Source: Bryobacteraceae bacterium | GTDB taxonomy: Bacteria; Acidobacteriota; Terriglobia; Bryobacterales; Bryobacteraceae | NCBI GenBank assembly: GCA_025929455.1 | Contig: JAICMB010000004.1 | Location: forward strand, 1 to 22,144 | Length of the DNA: 22,144 nucleotides | Reading direction: 5' to 3' | Notes under the pieces: model-generated | What the model was told of the DNA's origin: nothing | What the model saw: only the letters and a program-made list of their open reading frames with translations | Database searches by the model: none | Made by a program: the position numbers and the translations under genes | Shown here: positions 15,681 through 21,894 of the stretch, one piece after another | How the letters are laid out: the number at the start of each line of letters is the position of its first letter | Numbering within the stretch: the first letter of the stretch is position 1

Positions 15681-16910
15681 ATGCGCCCACGTTTTTATAT
15701 CGCAGCGCTAATCGCGTTTCTAGTGATCGCTTTCGCGTGTCTGGCATACCCGCTGTACGTTATACGCCCGTTCCGCGCCCAAGGCGTTCGCGAACTTGCG
15801 GCGGCGCTCGCCGTTACGAGATACCGCGGCCTGTTGACTGCCATCTGTGCCGCCGGCGCCGTGCTTGCATGCGCGGGTTACTGGCTTACCGGCCTAAGCC
15901 GGGCGAAGCGCATTGCATTCACGCTCGTCGCCGCGGCGGTCTGCGCGTTTGCCGTGCTGTGCCGCGTCAACGTCTACGAGCTGATGTTTCATCCCGACAC
16001 GCATCCAGCGTTTGCGCCCGCTGCAACGGCAAAGCTCGACTCGGACGAAATGCTCATCGCCGTGCGCGTCGGCCCGGCTGCGCGCGCATATCCGATTCGC
16101 GCCATGGCGTATCACCACATCATCAACGACGTGGCCGGAGGTGTTCCTATCGCCGCGACTTATTGAACGCTCTGTCACACCGGTCTGGTGTGGAGAAGAG
16201 ACGTCGACGGGTTGGCGCTGACCTTTCATCTGGCCGGCATCAACAACCAGAACTTCCTCATGCGCGATGAGCAGACGGGGACGTACTGGCAGCAGATCAG
16301 CGGCGTCGCCATTTCAGGTCCGCTCGCGGGCAAGCGCCTCACGCGTGTTTATTCGGACGAGTTAACGGCCGGCGTTTGGAAGAATGAAGAACCGCATGGG
16401 ATGGTCCTGCAGGATGTTGCTGCATATCGATCCGAGTACGCGAGCAAGAACTGGGACCGCAAGATGAAGCGCGTCCCTACCGTGATCGGCAACGCGCAAC
16501 CGGGGCTCGCGCCGCGCGATCTCATGCTGGGTGTGCAGGCCTTCGGCGTAAGCCGCGCGTTTCCGTTCGAGACAGTCCTCAAACAAAAACTGATCAACGA
16601 TCATGTCGGCGCCGAGCCGCTTCTACTGGTAGTTGGCCCGGACAACACGTCCATTCGAGTATTTCGCTCCCGCTTTGCCGGCGCCGTACAAACGCCGGAG
16701 TTCTACCGCATCGCGAATGGTGACGCGCTCATGATGGACGAAGCCACCGGCAGTCACTGGAATTTCCGCGGCTGCGCTATCGCGGGCAAAGCTGCCGGAA
16801 CCTGCCTTGAGCGCGTGGAAGCCATCAAAGATTATTGGTTCGACTGGCGCCAGTATAATCCCGCGACCACCGTGTACCGGCAACCGAATAGCGCCGCAAA
16901 GGCGGAGTGA
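15681..16910 (+). CDS. DUF3179 membrane protein, probable selenoprotein (Sec at residue 162)
   Basis: One frame runs from ATG 15681 to TGA 16908-16910 with a single internal TGA at 16164-16166; read through, it gives 409 residues. Three hydrophobic segments (about 5-29, 51-70, 78-95) anchor it. DUF3179 follows: RAYPIRAMAYHHIINDVAGGVPIAATY (135-161), then U162-T-L-C165-HTGLVW, then the usual FHLAGINNQNFLMRDEQTG and SGPLAGKRL; a second similar lobe ends in DEATGSHWNFRG. DUF3179 proteins normally read TYCPLC here, so the TGA replaces the first Cys of CxxC, giving a UxxC redox motif. Reading frame and homology continue unbroken across it, and a SECIS-like hairpin follows. A nonsense mutation or base-call error is the alternative. 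Gene callers would wrongly restart at GTG 16188, inside the motif. Function of the family is unknown; thiol redox chemistry outside the membrane is inferred. Confidence 0.85.
16171..16196 (+). promoter_or_regulatory. Bacterial SECIS-like stem-loop for selenocysteine insertion
   Basis: Starting 4 bases after the in-frame TGA, CACACC (16176-16181) and GGTGTG (16187-16192) form a perfect 6-bp stem closing the loop GGTCT (16182-16186). A U-G pair (16175/16193) extends it; then a bulged G (16174) and three more pairs, UCU 16171-16173 with AGA 16194-16196, follow. The loop bases equal the GGUCU of the E. coli fdhF SECIS, where the G and U contact SelB, and a bulged base in the stem is also a feature there. 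Spacing from TGA to the loop GGT is 15 bases, about one codon shorter than in fdhF (18) but near the accepted bacterial range. The element lies within the coding sequence, as expected for bacteria. Confidence 0.72.
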
Positions 16911-16935
16911 ACGCACCCGGCCGCAGTTCAGCGCG

Positions 16936-17706
16936 CTACATCGGCCGCGCTTCCACGCGGTCCATCGCCAGAAATTCCTTTATCGCCGGATCGTCCGCCT
17001 TCTCAATTTCGCTCACTGGCCCCAAATAAAGCACGGTGCCCTCGTGCAGAAACAGCACACGGTCCGCCACCTTCCGCATCAATGCGAGATCGTGCGTTAC
17101 GACCACGGATGTCATGCGCAGTTGCGTCTTCAACCGCAGCATCAAATTCCCCAGATGGTCCGACATGATCGGGTCCACCATGGTCGTCGGCTCATCGTAC
17201 AGGATGCACTCCGGCTGCGCCGCCAGCGCCCGCGCAATCGCCACGGCCCGCTTATACCCGGTCGACAAGTCGGTCGGATACACGTCCTTGTACTCCGCCA
17301 AGTCCACCAGTTTCAGCAGCCCCTCTACCACCTGTTCCTTATTGCCCGGGCTGTAATCCTCGCGCAGCTCCAGCGAAAACAGAATGTTCTCGCCTACCGT
17401 CAACGAATCGAACAGCGCGCCCGACTGAAACACCATGGTCACTTTCTTGCGAATTTCGCGTAGTTGCTGCTCGTCGTAGTCCGTAATGTCCTGATACGAA
17501 ACGAACACCCGCCCGCGATCGGGCTTCAGGAAGCCCATGATGTGTCCCAGCGTGACCGACTTGCCCACGCCGCTGCGCCCGATGATGGCGAGGGTTTCCC
17601 CCGCGTCCAAATAAAAGTTGACATCGACTAAAACGGGGCGATCGAACGTCTTGTATACGTGGCGGAACTCGATGTAGTGGCTGCTGGCGTCGTTGTCCGG
17701 GGTCAT
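16936..17706 (-). CDS. ABC transporter ATPase, Mla/Ttg2A-like
   Basis: 256 residues from ATG 17706. Walker A is GRSGVGKS (43-50), the Q-loop Q94 lies in MVFQSGALFDSLTVGENI, Walker B is ILYDE (168-172, within DEPTTMVDP) and the switch histidine is H205 (VVTHD). The Q-loop surroundings match ATPases of the MlaF/Mkl type, which power phospholipid or lipid transport between the membranes with an MlaE permease and MCE proteins. The signature motif is unusual: LSTGYKR (147-153) instead of LSGGxxxR. No permease or MCE gene lies in the window. The frame is open to 17763, but the ATG at 17706 overlaps the mobA stop as ATGA (17703-17706), and residues upstream of it fall inside mobA, so this start is preferred. 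Confidence 0.9.
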   Translation of the reverse strand: MTPDNDASSHYIEFRHVYKTFDRPVLVDVNFYLDAGETLAIIGRSGVGKSVTLGHIMGFLKPDRGRVFVSYQDITDYDEQQLREIRKKVTMVFQSGALFDSLTVGENILFSLELREDYSPGNKEQVVEGLLKLVDLAEYKDVYPTDLSTGYKRAVAIARALAAQPECILYDEPTTMVDPIMSDHLGNLMLRLKTQLRMTSVVVTHDLALMRKVADRVLFLHEGTVLYLGPVSEIEKADDPAIKEFLAMDRVEARPM

Positions 17707-18284
17707 TTCGATGTGCCGCGGAGCGCTTCCCATTCGGCCGCGGTGTTCACGTTCGTGAAGCACGCCGCGTCGACACGGTCCGTCAACACCGGGGTCAACG
17801 ACAGCGCTGCCTCTCTCATTCTAAGTCGGCCTTCCCGAAGCGCCTGCTCGAGCCGCGGGAGCGCGCTGGCGTGATACACGGCGCACAGCGGCTCCGGTCC
17901 GGCCGCGCTCGCTGCCAGCACCGCGGCGGCCCGCGGATGCAGCAGGGCTTCGTCCATCAAGACGCGGACGGCGTTCGCATCGATGAGCGGCATATCGCAG
18001 CCCAGCACAATGTTCCAATCGGCCCGCCCGAGCGCCAGAGCCGTGCAGACGCCGCCCAGCGGCCCCGAGCCGGGCGTAGCGTCCGAGTGCGTCTCGAACC
18101 CCAGCCCGCCATACCGCTCCGCGTGCCCGATAACGACCGCGCTGCCGCACGCGGTTGCGAGTCCGCGCGCGACGTGCTCGATCAGCAGCCCGCCGCGCCA
18201 CCGCAGCAGGCCTTTATCCCGGCCCATGCGCCGGCTCTCGCCGCCCGCCAGTACGAACCCCGCAAAGGTTTGCTCGCGGCTCAT
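17703..18284 (-). CDS. mobA: Molybdenum cofactor guanylyltransferase
   Basis: 193 residues of the MobA nucleotidyltransferase family. The GTP-binding signature LAGGESRRMGRDK occupies residues 12-24, with K24 as the usual terminal lysine; PGSGPLGGV (71-79) and the metal-binding GCDMPL (95-100, D97) follow. MobA transfers GMP from GTP to molybdopterin-bound molybdenum, making the bis-MGD cofactor of DMSO-reductase-type enzymes, including formate dehydrogenases, which are often selenoproteins. Length is normal. It is the first gene of the leftward pair and its stop overlaps the start of the ABC ATPase gene. No other molybdenum cofactor gene is in the window. A close relative such as MobA-like CTP/GTP transferases (MocA) is possible but less likely. 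Confidence 0.91.
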   Translation of the reverse strand: MSREQTFAGFVLAGGESRRMGRDKGLLRWRGGLLIEHVARGLATACGSAVVIGHAERYGGLGFETHSDATPGSGPLGGVCTALALGRADWNIVLGCDMPLIDANAVRVLMDEALLHPRAAAVLAASAAGPEPLCAVYHASALPRLEQALREGRLRMREAALSLTPVLTDRVDAACFTNVNTAAEWEALRGTSK

Positions 18285-18322
18285 GCGAAAATACTAACAA
18301 CCGCGTTCCCGATTGACGGCTA

Positions 18323-18351
18323 TTTTCAGAAATGCAGCTTCGCGCTATAAT
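18323..18351 (+). promoter_or_regulatory. Sigma-70-type promoter candidate before the transglycosylase region
   Basis: TTTTCA (18323-18328, four matches to TTGACA), a 17-base spacer and a perfect TATAAT (18346-18351) lie in a short A+T-rich island unlike the G+C-rich surroundings. Transcription would start near 18358. The problem is that the -10 box then falls inside the coding frame if translation begins at ATG 18332; it would serve the alternative start at ATG 18386. Confidence 0.38.
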
Positions 18352-19087
18352 CGTAAAAAACAAGACCGCATTTTTTTGTTTTTATATGATCGCCGCCGGC
18401 GGCACGCTCCTTTGCGGTAACTCGATCACGGGTCCTTCCGCGGCCCCGCGCACGGAGTCCGTTCCGGCGCGCTCCCGCGCTAGGAGCCGCGTGGTTCCGG
18501 TGGTCCGCACCGATCCCCGCTCCGGCGCCGCAGTCCACACCATCGTTGTCGCTCCGCAACCTCCTCCGCGTCCCGCGCACCCCGATCCTTCTGTTCAGGC
18601 GTTCATGACTCAGATGGCTGAGGCCTACGATCTCAGCCCGGCGCTGGTTGATTCCGTCATTCGCGTCGAGAGCGGCTACAACCCGTACGCCGTCTCATCG
18701 AAGGGCGCCGAGGGCATCATGCAGCTCATGCCCGCCACCGCCCGGCGCTTCGGTGTCCACAACGCCTTCGACCCGCGCGACAACATCGCGGGCGGCGTGC
18801 GCTATCTCAAGTTTCTGCAGGACACCTTTAAGGACGACACGCTCGCCATTGCCGCGTACAACGCCGGCGAGGGCGCCGTCTCCAAGTACAACAACACCGT
18901 TCCGCCGTACCCCGAAACGCGCGGCTACGTCGAAAAGGTCAACCGCCACTACACCCGCGCGCGCCGCAAAGCAGAGGCAAAGACCGCTCAGGCCAAGGCG
19001 GAAACGCCGCAACCGGCCACGCCCGAGCATCGTCCCTTGCACCAGTACGTCGATGCGCAGGGCCGTGTATACTTGAGCACCGAATGA
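18332..19087 (+). CDS. Exported lytic transglycosylase (SLT domain)
   Basis: 251 residues. The N-terminus MQLRAIIVKNKTAFFCFYMI plus AAGGTLLC has a basic start and hydrophobic core that fit a signal peptide, the reason for choosing ATG 18332. ATG 18386 is the alternative (233 residues) and would sit better behind the TATAAT at 18346. A proline-rich linker (about 35-85) leads to the SLT/lysozyme-like domain (about 88-205), with catalytic E113 in RVESGYNP, GIMQLMPATA (128-137) and AYNAGEGAV (175-183). Enzymes of this type cut the MurNAc-GlcNAc bond in peptidoglycan, leaving 1,6-anhydro ends. The C-terminus (HQYVDAQGRVYLST) resembles the short tail motif of many such proteins. The amidase gene begins 1 base after its stop, so both likely act together in wall turnover. 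Confidence 0.9.
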   Translation: MQLRAIIVKNKTAFFCFYMIAAGGTLLCGNSITGPSAAPRTESVPARSRARSRVVPVVRTDPRSGAAVHTIVVAPQPPPRPAHPDPSVQAFMTQMAEAYDLSPALVDSVIRVESGYNPYAVSSKGAEGIMQLMPATARRFGVHNAFDPRDNIAGGVRYLKFLQDTFKDDTLAIAAYNAGEGAVSKYNNTVPPYPETRGYVEKVNRHYTRARRKAEAKTAQAKAETPQPATPEHRPLHQYVDAQGRVYLSTE

Positions 19088-19088
19088 T

Positions 19089-20462
19089 ATGAAGCTTGCG
19101 CGCGGATTTGCGGTCTTGTCGCTCCTCACCGGCGCCGCCGTCGCGCAAACCAACGCCCTCACGGCCGTCCGCCACTGGTCGCGGCCCGATTCCACGCGCA
19201 TTGCCATCGAGCTCACCGGTCCTTCCAAATTCCGCGCGGACCGCCTTGCACACCCCGATCGGCTCTTCTTCGATTTCGAGGACACGCGGCCCCAACTGCG
19301 CGGCGGCAAGCACCACGCCGCTATCGAAATTCACGATCGTTTCGTCGAGCGCATCCGCGTCGCCGAAACGCAGCGCGGCATCGCGCGCCTGGTCCTCGAT
19401 CTCGCCGGAACGGGGGAGCATTTCACGACCACGCGCCTTGAAAATCCCGACCGCCTGATCATTGAAGTGCGCGCGTCCGCTCCGCAGGTTGCGCGCCGCA
19501 CGCCGGCCGTAGTCCTTCCCGCAATACCCGAACCCGCTCCCCCGCCGAACATCGGCACCATCGTGACGGCGCCCGTGGGCATCGATATCGTACTCTTTAG
19601 CGCGTCTGCCCATTCCATTCCGCCGCCGCCTCTGCGCCGCCGTACTCCGACGCCGATCGTGCTGGCCAGTGCGCGCACACCCGACATCGCGAACAGCCAT
19701 CCGGTCCCCGCGCGCCGGCCCGCGTCGCAGTCCGCCCGCGAGTCCATGACGCGCGTGCTCGGGCTGAAAATTCGCCGCGTAGTCATCGATGCCGGACACG
19801 GCGGTCACGACACCGGCAGCATCGGCCCGACCGGGCTCATGGAAAAAGACGTCGTCCTCGACATCGCAGAGCGCGTCGGTGCGCTGGTCGCCAAGCGCCT
19901 CGGCGCGGATGTCGTGTATACCCGCTCCGACGATGTATTCGTTCCGCTGCGCGAGCGCACCGCCATCGCCAACGACAAACAAGCGGACCTGTTCCTCTCC
20001 ATCCACGCCAACTCTTCCGACGCCCACAGCGCTGCCGGTGTCGAAACGTATTACCTGAGCTTCACCGATTCCCGCCCCGACCTCGCCGTTGCCGCGCGCG
20101 AGAACGCCAGCTCCGACAGCGGCGTATTCGAACTGCAGGACATGCTGCACAAGATCGCGCTGCAGGACAAAGTGGAAGAATCGCGCGAGTTCGCCAACCG
20201 CATCCAGCGCACGCTCTACCCGGTCTCGCTGCGCTCCAACTCCCGCGCTCGCGACCGCGGCGTGCGCAAAGCGCCGTTTGTGGTCCTGATCGGCGCCACC
20301 ATGCCCAGCGTGCTCGCCGAGATCGGGTTTATCAGCAACCCCCACGACGAAGCCCTGATGCGCCGCGTGCAATACCGGCAGCACATCGCCGAAGCTCTGT
20401 ACAAAGGTCTGGCGTCATACGCGAACAGCCTCAGTCACATGCAAGTGGCCCAGAGCCGGTAA
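19089..20462 (+). CDS. amiC: N-acetylmuramoyl-L-alanine amidase with AMIN domain
   Basis: 457 residues. A signal peptide (MKLARGFAVLSLLTGAAVA) precedes an AMIN domain (about 25-130), which targets AmiB/C-type amidases to the septum or envelope, then a proline-rich linker (about 140-218) and an Amidase_3 domain (about 228-445). The zinc ligands are visible as H237 (VIDAGHGGHD), E252 (TGLMEKD) and H306 (LSIHANSS), and the catalytic glutamate as E411 (LAEIGFISN). The enzyme removes stem peptides from MurNAc in the periplasm. The insert at about 335-365 (NASSDSGVFELQDMLHKIALQD) resembles the regulatory helix region that blocks the active site in AmiC-type enzymes. It follows the transglycosylase gene by 1 base. 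The symbol is by analogy, since amiA/B/C cannot be separated here. Confidence 0.95.
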   Translation: MKLARGFAVLSLLTGAAVAQTNALTAVRHWSRPDSTRIAIELTGPSKFRADRLAHPDRLFFDFEDTRPQLRGGKHHAAIEIHDRFVERIRVAETQRGIARLVLDLAGTGEHFTTTRLENPDRLIIEVRASAPQVARRTPAVVLPAIPEPAPPPNIGTIVTAPVGIDIVLFSASAHSIPPPPLRRRTPTPIVLASARTPDIANSHPVPARRPASQSARESMTRVLGLKIRRVVIDAGHGGHDTGSIGPTGLMEKDVVLDIAERVGALVAKRLGADVVYTRSDDVFVPLRERTAIANDKQADLFLSIHANSSDAHSAAGVETYYLSFTDSRPDLAVAARENASSDSGVFELQDMLHKIALQDKVEESREFANRIQRTLYPVSLRSNSRARDRGVRKAPFVVLIGATMPSVLAEIGFISNPHDEALMRRVQYRQHIAEALYKGLASYANSLSHMQVAQSR

Positions 20463-20495
20463 CGAAACGATCCGCGCCGTCAAAAGGGGAATTCG

Positions 20496-20690
20496 ATGCA
20501 GCCAGAATCGGGCCGGCTTGCCGGCATCCTGCTGATTGCCGCGTGTTCAGTAGGACGATTCTACGCGAGCCGGTCAGTGTTTATTCGAGCTCTAAACCAT
20601 CGCTTGGTTTCAGAATCTTCCAGCCCGGTGGAAACGCAACGTTGTCCAGACCAGCAACGCCCGAACTGGAGACTATCCAGCTTCTCGTAA
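20496..20690 (+). pseudogene. Possible 5' remnant of a gene cut off by the methyltransferase insertion
   Basis: A good Shine-Dalgarno (AGGGGA near 20484) precedes ATG 20496 and a G+C-rich start, MQPESGRLAGILLIAACSVG, with a hydrophobic stretch like a signal peptide or first helix. After about residue 28 the frame runs into the antisense 3' end of the methyltransferase gene and its composition changes, ending at 20690. This looks like the beginning of a gene that once followed the amidase and lost the rest when the A+T-richer segment arrived. The 64-residue product as it stands is probably not functional. A chance ORF is the alternative. Confidence 0.3.
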
Positions 20691-21633
20691 CAAGAAGCTC
20701 CTCTCGTGAGTATGTGCGAAACTTCGCGGCTAACTTGATCTTGTTCAGGTCCGCTTCTGAGCCTGTATTGTTGTGCTCATAGCAGATCTTGAACCCTGCC
20801 TGTTCATGAATTCTGCGGTAATCTGCTATGCGAAGACGATTTCGTTGATACCGCTTACTCGATAACAGGGACCAAGTCCGATCCGAATATTTTAGGTAAT
20901 TGAATGGACTGATGGAGGCGTCAAATGTTGAGTACTCGTCGTGCAGCAATAGATAGTGGCTCATGACGGCGGCTGGTGCAGCCAGGCGTTTGAACTCAGC
21001 GAAGATTGCGATAAGAACGTTTTCTGGGATTTCGTGAATTACGCCGTTGGAGAAAAAGAATGCGATCGAAGATGATTCTAGCTCTGTTGCGCGTGCGTCG
21101 CCGACGAAGTATTCAATGTTTAGCTCTCTCAACAATTCCGTTGGTGACCCTGACGCGGCTGACTCGCTAAGGCGTTGGAGGTGTAGCAGGCGATCTTCCC
21201 GAAGGTAGGGAAGTCTGCTCCGAAGATCATCGTGCTGCGCAAAGTGAACAAACGCGCTCAACGCTTCACGAAGACCGTCTCGACCAAGTAACGGTTCGTG
21301 ATCGATTGTCCATACCTTTGGTGCACCACAAAGATAGAAGGCGAGCGGTAATATCGGATGCCAACCCGTACCCAGCTCGAGTACCGTTCCCGATGGACCG
21401 ACGCCGGTCTTGAAATAGTTTTCCACATGCCAATAGCACTCCCGAAGTTTGCGACGAAACCATACCGAATCAATATCTAGGGAACCCGTGACAAAGCGCT
21501 GCAAGACACGGTTCCAGGACTGCGAGTTTGGAAGCAGTGAGAGTGCGTGCTGTGCGACAGCCTTCAATATCCATCGTGCCATATCGTGTTGCGCGGAATA
21601 CGCCTTCGTTATAACCGGAAATTTGTGAATCAT
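20581..21633 (-). CDS. SAM-dependent methyltransferase, probably horizontally acquired
   Basis: 350 residues from ATG 21633; ATG 21582 (MARWILKAV) is an alternative start. SAM-binding motif I is clear as TVLELGTGWHPILPLAFYLCGA (about 83-104), followed by an acidic strand end WTIDHEP, then FVGDARATE and FFFSNGVIHEIP as motifs II-IV of a class I methyltransferase. The N-terminal helical part (LSLLPNSQSWNRVLQRFVTGSL) is shared with putative sugar or glycan methyltransferases I have seen, but the substrate is unknown. No transmembrane segment is present. Codon usage is visibly richer in A and T than all other genes here, and it faces opposite to its neighbours with loose gaps on both sides, which suggests transfer. 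No transposase or recombinase is seen. Confidence 0.8.
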   Translation of the reverse strand: MIHKFPVITKAYSAQHDMARWILKAVAQHALSLLPNSQSWNRVLQRFVTGSLDIDSVWFRRKLRECYWHVENYFKTGVGPSGTVLELGTGWHPILPLAFYLCGAPKVWTIDHEPLLGRDGLREALSAFVHFAQHDDLRSRLPYLREDRLLHLQRLSESAASGSPTELLRELNIEYFVGDARATELESSSIAFFFSNGVIHEIPENVLIAIFAEFKRLAAPAAVMSHYLLLHDEYSTFDASISPFNYLKYSDRTWSLLSSKRYQRNRLRIADYRRIHEQAGFKICYEHNNTGSEADLNKIKLAAKFRTYSREELLVTRSWIVSSSGVAGLDNVAFPPGWKILKPSDGLELE

Positions 21634-21659
21634 ATCACACGTTTTGACTGAATCCGCAG

Positions 21660-21683
21660 GCTGGAATCGGTGCTGGAATCGGT
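21660..21683. repeat. 12-base tandem direct repeat, two copies
   Basis: GCTGGAATCGGT occurs twice in direct succession in the gap between the methyltransferase and the oxidoreductase gene. The rest of 21634-21894 shows no gene: frames are short, no tRNA or terminator is seen, and base composition returns to G+C-rich from about 21720. The repeat lies near the probable right edge of the A+T-richer patch and could mark replication slippage at an insertion junction. Confidence 0.6.
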
Positions 21684-21894
21684 GTCGCAGCGCGAATAGG
21701 AAGTCTAATTTACGGCGGCACGTTCGCGAATAGTCGAGCGCCGCGTCGCCGCCATTGCGGTTGTTGCCCGTCGGTCACGGTGACCTGTTGTCGTTTACGG
21801 TCGAGATCTACCTGAACGCCTCGTGAATTGGCCCGCTCCGGTTCGGTGTATGCCGTCCGGTGTTTGTCGCTCGCGTGTAGTACAACAAAGGCTT

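Noticed and set aside
15681..16166. Frameshift as the explanation for the split DUF3179 gene
   Set aside because: Both halves are in the same reading frame and no residues are missing; only one codon is a TGA.
16188..16910. Second half of the DUF3179 gene as a separate gene starting at GTG 16188
   Set aside because: The GTG is the Val of the conserved HTGLVW stretch, no RBS precedes it, and the frame and homology continue directly from the part before the TGA.
17707..17763. Upstream start of the ABC ATPase
   Set aside because: It would overlap mobA by about 60 bases; the ATGA overlap at 17703-17706 is the cleaner start.
18939..20384. 481-codon open frame on the minus strand
   Set aside because: It is antisense to the amidase, which has all its zinc ligands and catalytic residues; the shadow has no recognisable motif.
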